From Alligator mississippiensis (taxonomy: Eukaryota > Chordata > Crocodylia > Alligatoridae): DNA of 64,000 bases. The position numbers and the translations under genes are program-made. The stretch lies in NCBI RefSeq assembly GCF_030867095.1, contig NC_081824.1, positions 361,169,829-361,233,828 on the forward strand, written 5' to 3'. Below, piece by piece: positions 47,545-58,479 of this stretch (its first letter is position 1; each line of letters opens with the position of its first letter). Under the pieces are notes generated by a model. That model ran no database searches. It saw only the letters and a list, made by a program, of their open reading frames with translations, and was not told where the DNA came from.

Positions 47545-48345
47545 AGTCATGCTGGGGAAAGCAGTATCTCAGAAGAGTATCTAGACTCAAAATCCTACAC
47601 TTAGGACAGAAAAATCCCATGCACCTCTACAGGATTGTGACCAACTGGCTAAGCAGCAGCTCAGTAGAAAAGGACCTGAGGCTTACAGCAGACAATAAAC
47701 TGGATACGAGTCGGCAGTGTGTCTGTGTTGCCAAGAAGGCTAACAGCATACTGGGTTTCATTAGTAGGACTCTTGCCAACAGATCGAGGAAATTTATTCC
47801 CCTCTATTCTGCACTGGTGAGGCCACATCTGGAATACCGTGTCCAGTTCTGCGTCCCCCCCCTCCCACCTCCCCGACTACAGAAAGCATGTGGACAAGTT
47901 GGAGGGCAACGAAAATGGTTAGGAGCCTGAGGCACATAACTTCCAAGGAGAGGCTAAGGGAACTGGGCTTATTTAGTCTTCTGAAGAGAAGACTGAGGGG
48001 AATTTGATAGCAGCCTTTAATTAACTGGAGGGTGGTTCCAAAGAGGATGGAGCAAAAGTGTTCTCAGTGGTGGCAGATGACAGAACAAGAAGCAATGGAT
48101 TCAAGTTGCAGCAAGGGAAGTTTAGGTTGTATATTATGAAAAATTCTTTCACTATGAGGTTGGTGAAGCACTGGAACAGGTTACCTAGAAAGACGTGGAA
48201 TCTCCATCCTTTGAGGTTTTTAAGGCTCAGCTCGACAAAGCCCGGGCTGGAATGATCTAGTTAGGGATGGTCCTTCTTTGAGCAGGGGGTTGGACTAAAT
48301 GACCTCCTGAGGTCCTTTCCAAACCTAATTTTCTATAATTCTATG
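47545..48345 (+). mobile_element. CR1 LINE fragment
   Basis: Decodes to a CR1 C-terminal region (CVAKKANSILGFISRTLANR, SALVRPHLEYRVQFC) and runs to a CR1 tail (GACTAAATGACCTCCTGAGG). A CCCCCCC-rich interruption lies near 47857. Confidence 0.9.
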
Positions 48346-48420
48346 CTCAGTGTTGGCTGCATTTAATCAACTTCTTAGTTGGTTTCCACTGCTGAGCACA
48401 TGCTGCTTTTGCCAGCAGTT

Positions 48421-48690
48421 TAATGATATACAACTTACTGAGAATTTTAGTGAGAATCCCTTGTAAGTGAGTATAAAAGGTACCAACTATGGGGAGAAGA
48501 CCTCATCAAGTATCTGAGTAAATATGGTATTATCATAATGGTAATAATACATTACACTTACACATCTCAAGGTATTTCCCAAATACTAAAGAACAGAAGG
48601 TATATGACTTTAAAAAAAAGTCCATTTCATTCTTCAAATCATACCTCCTTTTCTAAAAATGAAGATCAAGTTTTTAGTAAATAGAAGAAA
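48421..48690 (+). repeat. Direct repeat pair Y, left copy
   Basis: Shares long stretches with 52556-52830: CTTACACATCTCAAGGTATT, CCTTTTCTAAAAATGAAGAT and the TATGACTTTAAAAAA core. By eye it is roughly 80-85% identical. The two copies flank the BIVM CpG island. Confidence 0.75.
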
Positions 48691-49154
48691 AGAAAAAATC
48701 CTGTTTGTATACTGACAGCACTTTATAATCTGCTTTGTTGCTTTCCTCAGTAAACGTTAGCTTTCATTTATCATGGAAAGAAAGATCCTGGATATAGTCA
48801 CTACGGAGTACCTGAGGTACTGGGATTCACAACACCTCATTTTCTTCATAAAAGAGGAATAGAATAAAAGAGGAGACTCAGGGCCAAGTGGTATGCACAG
48901 TTGTTTCAAAACAACATAGGAAGAAAATGTGGTCTTCATTTTGTTTTGCTTTAAGATAGAAAAAATGTGCCTGAAAGCTACCAAACATGGCGCACAAAAC
49001 TCAGGAACAGATGTTGTAGCCAAGTTGCTTATCAACTAATGTTTTAACAAATCAAAGTTGATGGTTCCCACTGAATCATCTACCCAAAGGCACCATGGGC
49101 AATGCGTTCCATCTGGGAAAACAAACAAACCAAAGGGTGAAGCATTAGGCTTGA

Positions 49155-49256
49155 CACTGGGAACAGAGCTTGGGTACACAGACTTCAGACTGAAAGGCTT
49201 TCGTAGCATCTGATGAAGTGAGCTTCAGCTCAGGAAAGCTCCTTTTATATAGATAT
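49155..49256 (+). ncRNA. Hammerhead-ribozyme-like motif in dispersed repeat (copy H1)
   Basis: CTGATGA (49210-49216), a stem TGAGC/GCTCA with a four-base loop, then GAAA (49234-49237). The core and stem II match the hammerhead pattern. I cannot show a convincing stem I, so catalytic activity is not claimed. Confidence 0.45.
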
Positions 49257-49314
49257 AATCTCTATACATACACAATTCAAGATGTATATAGAATCTATTT
49301 TGGTTAGTTTATAA

Positions 49315-50325
49315 CCGTGTTTCTCAACCCGTGTGTCGCAACCCAGAAGTGGATCACAAGAATATTTGAAAGGGTCACAAACAATCATAGCAAAACGCAG
49401 GGAAGCACAGGTTTCTCCTTGCAGGCTGGCAGCTTTCCACGCTGCAAGGAGCTGCTTGGGGTGATTGGAGGCAGTGAGTGGCACAGGTATCTGTGCGCGC
49501 ACACCCATGTGGCCAGCATACAGCCAAAGAAGCTGGTGTGGGAGCAGCCCTGCAGCTGGATGCAGGTAAGTCTATGGGGAATAGGGGGTCTTGGCTTGGG
49601 GACTAGAGGGGCGGGGAGGGGAGCCCTTTCTGGGCAACAGGGAACTACATGGCCAGGCTGGCAGCACTGGGGCTAATACCCAACTTCACAGGGGCAAGGT
49701 GGCCGGAAGACACTGCCGGGGGAGGGGGGCCATGGCCAGGCCACCTGGTGTGGTGTGGGAACCCCAGCCCAGGACATGTGGTGCCACAGGCCTTACCTCC
49801 TCCAGCCTGTGCTGGAGCTGGACTTGCTCCACTGCCACCTGCGCAAACTGGAGCTACCACAGCCACCATGCTCTGGCCCAGGTGGGAAGGGAGCAGCTGG
49901 GGACCCCCTCTGGCAGAAGGAGAGGGGCTGCAGGTCAGGAGCAAGGGGCACCAGCATGGCCTGGGGTGGGGAGGGGTCAGGGGACTATGGGTCAGGAGTG
50001 AGGGGCACCAGCAGGGCCAGGAGTGAGGGGCACTGGCAGAGCTGCGGGGCTGCAAGTCAGGAGTGCCAGCAATTTGCACAATGATGACTGTCACCTGGGA
50101 GTAATGAAGGGCCATGTGTTGATATTGCTGTTAATATTTTCCTGTTGATGTTGATTTCTGTCTTAATTTTAAAGACCGTTGAGCTGCTTTAACTTGTAGT
50201 GCATAACAAGTATTTGGGGCCCAAAATACTTGTGTGTTTTCTACTTAAACTAGTTACTGGGTCGGGATGGTCCACAGTTGTTTACAAATAGGTCTTGGTA
50301 CAAACAAACAGGTTGAGAACCACTG
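49315..50325. mobile_element. ~1 kb hAT MITE (TTTCTCAACC ends)
   Basis: The left CCGTGTTTCTCAACC and complemented right CAGTGGTTCTCAACC pair. The flanks GTTTATAA and TCGTATAA match at 5 of 8. The GC-rich interior has long but unrecognisable frames. Same superfamily as the element at 32523. Confidence 0.82.
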
Positions 50326-50914
50326 TCGTATAAGGAGCAAGTCTACCCTACCCTGCATGTAACAAATCTACTTTGTTATAGTTATATAGAACTCTCTCTA
50401 TATATTAAATAGACACACTTGAAGACGTACAAATCCATATATAGAATATTTGTAGATGTATAGATATCTCAAAGTGTGTGTGCGCATACGTGTACACACA
50501 CAGAGGCAGATCTATATCCACCAACCCTGATTAGTTTATAAGGTGCAAGTCTGCTCTACGCTGCATTTATATCTACTTTGATATATATGCCCAGTCAAGC
50601 CAGGCCTCTCTAGTCTGCTATCTGGTACCATGTAAAGCAGTACCATCTGTTTCATGGTCGGGCTGTCAGTGCTGGCACCCCCACCTGGGCTAACATGGCT
50701 AAGGGTGTGTGGACACCACTTTGCCTGAAGAATCACCAATGACACACAGCATCTAAGGTGCCCCAATGGCTGCAGAAGCCTTGGGACTGACATGACTTGG
50801 TATAAATGTAGGTAGGTAGTTAGATCTTTAAAATACATATGCAGTAGATACACACACTGCAAGATATATAAACATATCCCTATCTCTTGAAGTGTGTGTC
50901 TGCACCTAACAGAC

Positions 50915-51045
50915 TCTCCCTATGCCTGAAGAAGGAAGTTTGCGCCCAAAAGCTTGCAAAGAACATTTTTTTCCGACTATTTAGTTGGTCTAATAAAAGA
51001 GATCACTCTTATCCAAATAACCTTGTCTGTGAGAGAGAGAGAGAT
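50915..51045 (+). repeat. Hammerhead-bearing repeat family, copy H2 (decayed)
   Basis: CTGAAGA at 50926, a degraded stem, AAAGCTTGCAAAGAACATTT, then TTTAGTTGGTCTAATAAAAG and ACCTTGTCTG. Same order as copies H3 and H4. Confidence 0.7.
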
Positions 51046-51068
51046 CTACATATATACCAAAGTACATA

Positions 51069-51246
51069 CTAATATTATAAAAGCCTAAGTCTGTCCATCT
51101 GTAACGCTTTATTCGTGCTCTGATGGGCTGACGGAAACAGCCATAACAGGGTGCTCCAAGCGCGGGGGAGTGCCGCTATGATTCCAAGCCCCGCCCCGGG
51201 GAGGACTAGACAGAGGGTGGGGGAGCCAGGGCCAGCAGCGCTCCCC
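51069..51246. mobile_element. 178-bp unclassified insertion with 8-bp target duplication
   Basis: Flanked by AGTACATA at 51061-51068 and 51247-51254. It begins CTAATATTATAAAAGCCTAA and ends in GC-rich sequence without clear inverted repeats. Confidence 0.7.
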
Positions 51247-51509
51247 AGTACATAGGTATATAGATATACACACACTTCAACGTATTAAATTGTTGTATCT
51301 ATACAGCTCCTATGCTACACACACAGACTATATAGATATACATCCGTATATCTTGGAGGGGGGGGAAGGGGGGGAAGAGGAAGATATACACATTCTGTAT
51401 CTCTAAGTGCGCATATATAGTGAGAGAGAGAGGAGTGGTGCTCACCCCTATAGCTACCTCTGTCTCTCTACACAGCTCAGTCTATAAGGTGCAACTCTCC
51501 CCTGGCTCC

Positions 51510-52250
51510 TACCCCATTCTATTGAGCCCCTGAACCCCGCTGCCTGCCCAGCCTGTGCCCTCTGCTGGCTCCGGCCCACGCGAAGAACCCGCAAGTGCGG
51601 AGTCGCGGTGTGGGGGCCGCAGCGCTCCCGCTGCCCGCGCCGTCAGTCGGCTCCAGAGTGAACGCCCGGGCCCAGGCCTGTACTGCGCCCCGCCACCGCC
51701 GGGCAAGGGGGCTCGCGCTCCGACGGGTCCGCAGAGGAGCCAATCCCCGGCGCGCGGCCGGCACCTACCTGGCGGCTGCGGCTCGGCGCGCGCGGGGGAC
51801 GTTGCGACCGCGCCGGAAACAGAAAGAGGAGCGCGCCGGGCGCGGGGGGGGGCGTGCTCCGTGCGACTCACCTGCGCTCCCCTCCGCGCCCCCCCGCACG
51901 GTTGCCCGGAGCGCGCCAACCCGCCCGGAGGGGCGGCAGAGGTGTCGGCAACAGAAGAGGCAGTCGTTACCTGCACGCGGCAGCTGTGGAGACCTCGGCA
52001 GTGTCTTCGCTAGTCACCAAGTGCGGCTTCACGATCTCCGGCGAGACTGCAACGCCGCACCGCAAAGAGGGCATCGACCTCTGTCCGTTCCCCACCCTAA
52101 CCTCACGCGTAGTTTCGCCCGGCGCCGCCACAAGCGCTCGGAAGCTGGGAAGGGAGGAGTAAGAGAAGTGCCCGCTCAGCCAATGAGCGTGCAGAGAGAC
52201 GTGGGGGGCGGGACCTAGCGACTCCCAAGGGCTGGAGGCGGGGGTGTATG
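51510..52250. promoter_or_regulatory. BIVM: BIVM CpG-island promoter with alternative first-exon donors
   Basis: A strong CpG island upstream of BIVM. On the minus strand three consensus 5' splice sites end candidate noncoding first exons: CAG|GTAACG (exon end 51971), CAG|GTGAGT (51872) and CAG|GTAGGT (51769). CCAAT boxes lie at 52180-52184 and near 51740. The long open frames here are a consequence of high GC. Confidence 0.8.
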
Positions 52251-52424
52251 GGGCATCCCCCGGGCGCCAGTGAGAGGAGGCGCAGGTTGTTGCCGGCGAC
52301 GTCTGGAGCCAGCCTGGGGGCCCTGGCAGGGGGTCAGGCTGGCTGTGCTCTGCCCTGTTTCTTCCACTGCAGTTGCAGCATAATATATATATATATATGC
52401 ATATGCATAGGGAAGGGGGTGTAC

Positions 52425-52552
52425 ACCTCCCTTCTCTGTGCCTGAAGAAGGGTGTTTGTGCTCCAAAGCTTGCAAAGAACAATTTTTCCAACCATCTAAT
52501 TGGTCTAATGAAAGATCACATCTACCCAAAAGAACCTGGTCTGCCGAGAGAA
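52425..52552 (+). repeat. Hammerhead-bearing repeat family, copy H3 (decayed)
   Basis: GCCTGAAGAAGGGTGTTTG, CAAAGCTTGCAAAGAAC, ATCTAATTGGTCTAATGAAA, AACCTGGTCTGCC. Confidence 0.7.
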
Positions 52553-52555
52553 GTA

Positions 52556-52830
52556 CACAATGTATTTAGTGAGATTTCCTTGTAAGCGATTACAAAACAT
52601 GGGTTTTTTCTTCTCCCCCTGTGCCAATTGGGGAGAAAGTCTCATGATAATACCGTATTTACCAGGATATTAAATAACAGTAATAATAGTTTACACTTAC
52701 AGATCTCAAAGTATTTCCTGAATACTAAAGAATGGAAGGGATATGACTTTAAAAAACTCCGCTTCATTCTTTAAATTGCACCTCCTTTTCTAAAAATGAA
52801 GATACACTTCTTTGTTTACTAAAAACTTGA
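52556..52830 (+). repeat. Direct repeat pair Y, right copy
   Basis: Homologue of 48421-48690, 4.1 kb away in the same orientation on the other side of the BIVM CpG island. Confidence 0.75.
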
Positions 52831-52844
52831 TGTATGTGTATACA

Positions 52845-52980
52845 CACACAATATTTTATATATATATATATATATGTATGTGTGTATACACATTATACGC
52901 ACACACACTTATATACACACATTTAGACCTATATACACATGTTTACATATTCATACATACACATATATATATATAAAACC
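52845..52980. repeat. (TA)n/(TG)n/(CA)n microsatellite cluster
   Basis: Alternating purine-pyrimidine tracts dominate this stretch. They are likely unstable and able to adopt Z-DNA or cruciform forms. Confidence 0.85.
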
Positions 52981-52999
52981 CAGTTGCACCTAATGCACT

Positions 53000-54319
53000 A
53001 CACCTGGCATCAAGTTTTCTTTAGTTTATAATAATAAAATTCAAAGATATCTTTTTACTATAATAACAACCACAATAATGAACAACAAACTAAAACTGAA
53101 AATTTCACAAGGAAAGAAAAACATTAAAATGGAACATGTATGCCCATAGACATGATATCACTCATTGGTAGCAAATAAGCTGCTAGCCAACTTCATTGTC
53201 CCCAATATTCCTGGTTCAGTACAGTTGGGTTCAAAACACTTGTTCCCTGTTGCGCTTCCTGAAAAGATGCTGAAAACTTCCCCTCGTCTTTGTTTTTGAA
53301 ACCTAGAAGAAATGATGATAGTAGAAGAGAAATGCCACATACCAGCAGCAGATCATAAGTGGGGCCTTTGGGCTCTACCACAACGGCGTTCATGTATTAT
53401 GATTTATGACAATAAATAAAAAAGTTTCATCTACTATTCTGAGTCTTTGGTACTAGGTAAATAATATGGGAAAAATTGAAGTGTTATGGCTTAAGTTTAC
53501 AAGGTTTATCACTGAAAATTATGACAAGTAATTAATATTTATAGCCCCTAATCTAAAAATCCTTAGCCCGCCAGGCATCAAAACAACAGAAAGGGGTTCT
53601 GCTGTCATAGAACAAATCCTCAAACTTTAGAGGTTTTGGTAGTCCTCTGTAGTAAACTGAGTCCTGTAATGCCAGAAGGCCCAGTCAGGTTTGTAGTCCT
53701 GTAATTACAAATGGAACCAATTCAACACCAAAAACCAGAATGTGCTTTGCCTGCATCCTGGGGAACTGTACAGCTGAGACTGGACAGCATCCTCTGGGGC
53801 ATCATCATCTAAAAAGTTTGTGGAGCCTTAGTTGGCTAACAGCCTTGGAAGCAATTAAACAACAGTGTTTTGCTTCCAAAGCATTTTTCTTTGAGCCAAA
53901 TTACAAGCATTAGGATAGCTATAGTTTTGGTTTTGCCAGCCAGAACTAAAATTAGAGTAAATGATTTAAGCTTATTTTAGAAATCTGTCTGGGCACAGAT
54001 ACATGCACAGATAACTGTGCTTGTTTCTGCGGGGAATAAGGGTGCAAGGCTTAATCAGCTCTACCATATCATTGTAATCCTTCCAAAAGTTGATGTCTCT
54101 TCAGGTGAGTGGAAATATTTTATGTGGAATCTATAGCCATAATATAGCCTTTCTAAATAATGTCCTTGCAGTTGAAAGAATTAGGCTTGTGTCATCTATC
54201 AAAATGAAGGCTGAGGGGGGACAATTGCATCCTATAAATATATTGAGGGGGCATCACAAAAAAGGAAGAATTACATTATATTGTTGGTACAAGAACAAAG
54301 GTTTATAAATTGATGATGC
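53000..54319. other. BIVM/POGLUT2 spacer, no feature seen
   Basis: AT-rich with no convincing gene. The short frames near 53.2-53.4 kb have no recognisable product. Confidence 0.55.
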
Positions 54320-54515
54320 AAACATTTAGGCTGAAAATTAGAAGAAGGTTTCTAATAATCAGAGTAGTGACATTCCAGAACAGACTCTCAGTGAGAGCAG
54401 TGGGCTTAACCTAACTAGTTTTAAGATAGAGCTAAATTTATGAAAGGGATGCAATATTATAGTCCATGAGACAACTCAGTGACCCAGGAAGTCCTTTCCA
54501 GCCTTATAAAATACT
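54320..54515 (+). mobile_element. Decayed CR1 tail
   Basis: CTGAAAATTAGAAGAAGGTT through CCAGAACAGACTCTCAGTG to GGAAGTCCTTTCCAGCCTTA. Confidence 0.7.
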
Positions 54516-54750
54516 TTTCAAAATCACTTATTGTTTGGTTTTGTACAGACCTATTCACAACAGATCAAACAGAAATACTGTACTCCTAGAAATATAAGGA
54601 CCTCTTTTTTCCTTTTAAGAGTTAATTTAATGTATTATTTTTCTTTTTGATACCAAATTGATATGCTAAAGACTGAAGCTGTAACTATACTTTAGGTATG
54701 TATTTCTTCCATAAAGCAACTCTGACTTCAATGGAGTTTCTGTAGATACA

Positions 54751-55004
54751 GGGTGTGTCTACACAAGATGATAAATGTGTAGTAGACTAATTCTACTGTG
54801 CATTAGTGTGTCACAGCAAAAGCCATGCTAATGCACTAATGTGCAGTAGAATTAGTCTACTGCACATTAATGTCACAAAAAACATGCATTGGCATTACTG
54901 TGCAGTAGCACCCATTACTGCACATTCAGTTAGTACCAGTTATTACAGGTGCTAAACTGAAAGCACAGTAATCATGGTGCATTAATGCACATGTAGACAT
55001 GCCC
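54751..55004. mobile_element. hAT-like MITE (GTCTACA ends)
   Basis: GGGTGTGTCTACACA and complemented GGGCATGTCTACATG bound a palindrome-rich interior (CTAATTCTACTGTGCATTAG and its complement). Confidence 0.8.
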
Positions 55005-55540
55005 ACAGTTTTTTAGAAACAGAAAAAATGCACAACTGTGTTGTAAAGGAAACTAGGTTTCCTTTCAAGCTCTAGGTAATGCACATAGTATAACCCTGTA
55101 CAGGCATGCTAGGGGCCAATGGCAACAATTGGGGCTAGTTTCAATAAGATGCTTGAAAGACCCTTTCAAAAATAAATAATATACCTGCCTCAAACCCCAT
55201 CTAAAATCTCATTCTCCCCATCACAAGTTTTAGGAACCTAAATGCAAAATATTTTTCCAGTTGGTTATTTCTCACTTGTAAGGACACAAAACATTCCCCA
55301 GCATATAAAAAAAGAATAGTTTTCCTAACAAAATTGTTGAAGCCAGATAGAGGAGCATAACAAACCCCTCAGCCTAAATCCTTCCAATGCTATGCATCTC
55401 CAGATTCTGGTTAACACACAATCTGCAAGCATGTAATGCCCACAAATCCAAATAGGCCTAATGGTAGTTCAACAGTTACCAGAATCACCTCTATTTCAAT
55501 CAAGTCCCATCTATAGCTGCACATTGATTATTAATTACAG

Positions 55541-55741
55541 AAAAAAACTACAGTTGGCTTTTCAAAATCTCCTGTCCTTCTATCCATTGCTCTAATATGA
55601 AATTTACCATTATGTTAATTTTCACAAGCTTCATAAGGGATACGGAACGGGGAAAGGCAATGGGATACAGACAAAATAAAAGCATCTTGGTCCAACCACC
55701 TAGTAACCACTTACTCTGCCTTGTCAAGCTTTTATACAAAG
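55541..55741 (+). repeat. Direct repeat pair Z, left copy (201 bp)
   Basis: Matches 60491-60692 with four substitutions and one single-base indel. Starts AAAAAAACTACAGTTGGC and ends CTTTTATACAAAG. Confidence 0.95.
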
Positions 55742-57936
55742 CTACAAAAAAATACAGAATTTCAAAGTGGAAGATCTCGAAAGAATTCAGTAAATCCGCA
55801 TTTTATTTGGATTCCTCACCTAGTTTCTCTATCAGGTCACTTTCCCCACGCTATATCTTTCACAATTTTTCCTTCCTTTCATTAATCTATTTCCATGTAT
55901 ATTACCAAAAATAGAACAGAAACCCTAATAGAAAATAACAATATAGAGAAATGCTGTAAGCCATGAAAGTTTACATAAGTTAAACCTATTAGATATACCT
56001 TCATTTCCAACTGAGGTGTTAACACTTTGAAGTCCGCAGGATGGGTACTGAAAATATGATGGCCTTGGATAATATGTTGGTTGTTTAGTTAGTCTTAATC
56101 TGATCAGGAACATATTTTATTTGTGATTTTGTTAACAAAAATCAGGTACCACATGGTCTTTTGAGAGACAAGACTTTGGCCTATGATTAGGACTTCTTTG
56201 CAAGTGTAGACCCAGAATTCAGAGACAGTTACAATTTCCTTACTGATTACCCCTTTTGTAAACCAAGTCAAGTCAAGATACCGTGATCCCCCTTAGCAGG
56301 TAAAGCATTACTACCACTCAAGTCAGATAAAGAAGCGAGAGACAGGTCTATAACCCAGCCTTTTGATTACAACCCAAAGCATTAAGCAAAACACTTGTCT
56401 CTATGCCTACCTAGCTACTTAGCAACAGCACAATACAGATTCTCACCTATACCAGGGGAAGATAGTAAGGTGGAGGAAGTTGGCATGCAAGCTGGTAGCG
56501 GTTTGTCTTGACTTTGTAAAGGTCTTCAGGAAGATTCCCCATTTACACGCAATATTTATTTATGGGCTATTTAAATAAATATCCTGATTGGTGTTACTCC
56601 AATTTCTTTGTTTTACTGAAACTTTGGGAACTGGACTTAACCAGCTTTCCTGTGGACTTGGAAGATGCCAATTAGCTAGGGTCTGTGTCCTTGAGCAAGT
56701 CCAGTTCTGGGAGGGATGACTTCTTATCGCTTTTCCTCACCATCTAGGAATGCTACTTGCCATGTTTTGTTTCTTTTGCTCTGCTGAATAGACCAATTAT
56801 AATGTACAACTGGTTAACAAAACCAAACATCAGTTGCTACTTCTAACAATTTCTAGCTGCTGTAACACACTTTTCCAAAAAGCAGTTATTCATTGTAGGC
56901 CTAGTCTAATATTAAAGGCTTGATAAACAGATTCTCATTCTACGTTCCCAGGCTATTGCTTGTGATTTAAATGTAAGCCTACAGATTGTTGGTTAGATAC
57001 CAGCTCAAGTCCATGTCATTCATAACTCAGGCTTTTGCTAGGTCCGTAGTCTGCACTAGTCAGCATGGTCTGTCTTGTCAGTCACTGACCAGGTCTACAG
57101 CCTACAATTGAACAAATCACAAATAAAATACAATATATTTTATGTTATTGTGTCTTAATAGTTGAATCCCTTAACAGTAAGGAACAGAACCAAACAAAGC
57201 AGCTATAAAAGACAGGGGGCACATCTACCCTAGACATATATTGGGGAACTACCTAATTAGCTCTTCAGTAAACATCTCAGTAGCTACACCCCCCTCCTAT
57301 TAGGCCACAGTAAACTAAGTGAGACTCTGCCACAGATTAGTACTTGTAAATATAAGTACTATCCTGCGGCAGAGTTTTTTTAAAGCATAGCGATGCATAT
57401 ACAGACACTGATGAAGCTAGCTGAGGCATGAGGGTGCTTCAGAGCTAGCCCCACACTGGAACACTCTTGTGCCCCAGCCAGCCCCTTCACAGCACGCTGA
57501 GCTGGGTTGGAGAAGCCCCAGGCTGACAGGCTCACCCCGCTGAACCCCCTGCCAACCAAGGCTGCTCTGACCCAGCTCAACATGCTGTGGTCTTGGGCGT
57601 ATATTCAAACAGGGCACCTGGGAGCAATAAACTCTGATGCAATATGGGCTGGAGTTTATTGCTTTAAATTAATTGCTTTACAGAGTGCCCAGGTTGTATT
57701 AAGGAGCTAAAGGGCTAATACAGAACACTTTCATTATACCAGTCAGTGTCAGCAAATATAGAGGGACTCTTTTCAAGACCCAATTAATTATGCATTATTC
57801 GGTCATCATGAGTTGCTCAAAATGAAGCATCTTCCAGGAAAAATATATCTGTGATAATTAAATTATCATCAAGCTAAAGATCAGTGCATTTAAGAGAGAG
57901 TTAAATTAGTTCGAGTTAAATGAGTGTATTTAAGAG

Positions 57937-58217
57937 GGCAGGCAAGGTTCTTTAAGCACAGCAAGTCTCTGCTTTAAGCAGGTGTGATATATTTTGTTAG
58001 ACTGAGTAGTTAGAAAAAAGTTCTTAGCAAGCTGTCAGGCGCAATCACCCTTCTTCAGGCATAAATTTAAGAGCCTGTATTTAATGTAAGAAATGTATTT
58101 AAATCAGCCTGATGAAGGGTTTTTAAACCCGAAAGCTTGCTTAAATTTTTTTTTCCAACTATTTAAGTTGGTTTAATAAAATATATCAGATTCACCCAAA
58201 GAACCTTGTCTGCCTAT
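57937..58217. mobile_element. Foldback retroelement-like copy with hammerhead core (H4)
   Basis: An 11-bp direct repeat GTATTTAAGAG flanks it (57926-57936 and 58218-58228). The left arm (GGCAAGGTTCTTT, TATTTTGTTAGACT, AAGCTG, CCCTTCTTCAGGC) is an inverted copy of the right arm (GCCTGATGAAGGG, AAAGCTTGC, AGTTGGTTTAATAAAATA, AACCTTGTCTGCC). In the right arm CTGATGA (58109-58115), stem GGGTTT/AAACCC and GAAA (58131-58134) form a full hammerhead core. Inverted terminal organisation, hammerhead motifs and a target duplication of this size fit Penelope-like elements, but no ORF is present to confirm. Confidence 0.65.
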
Positions 58218-58479
58218 GTATTTAAGAGAGAATTTGGGCACTATGCTTACTTTCAGATTTTTGTAGGCATACTTTGCTATTTTTAAAATGCTTATTTCTG
58301 TCATCCGTACTGCCTGAAAGACTCAAAGGCTCAGGGAATAGAAAAGCAGGGAAGCTGGCTATGTACAACATGACAAAAAAAGCGTGTGTGTGTGATCCTG
58401 ACATTACTCATAGGAGTTAATGAGTCAAACCTTTTTTAAAGCCTTCTTAAGCCGCCAGTCAAGTTTTTAGCTGCAATAC

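Larger units (their letters stand above)
44715..51768 (-). other. BIVM 5' intron (noncoding first exon to coding exon 1)
   Basis: About 7 kb. Besides the repeats listed separately, it holds a GC-rich stretch (45.3-46.5 kb) with long overlapping frames on both strands but no recognisable protein. It also has a C/CA-rich segment at 46.49-46.70 kb. Confidence 0.6.

Noticed and set aside
51509-52491. Open frames of 150-207 codons in the BIVM CpG island
   Set aside because: CpG islands lack stop codons by composition. The splice donors here fit noncoding first exons.
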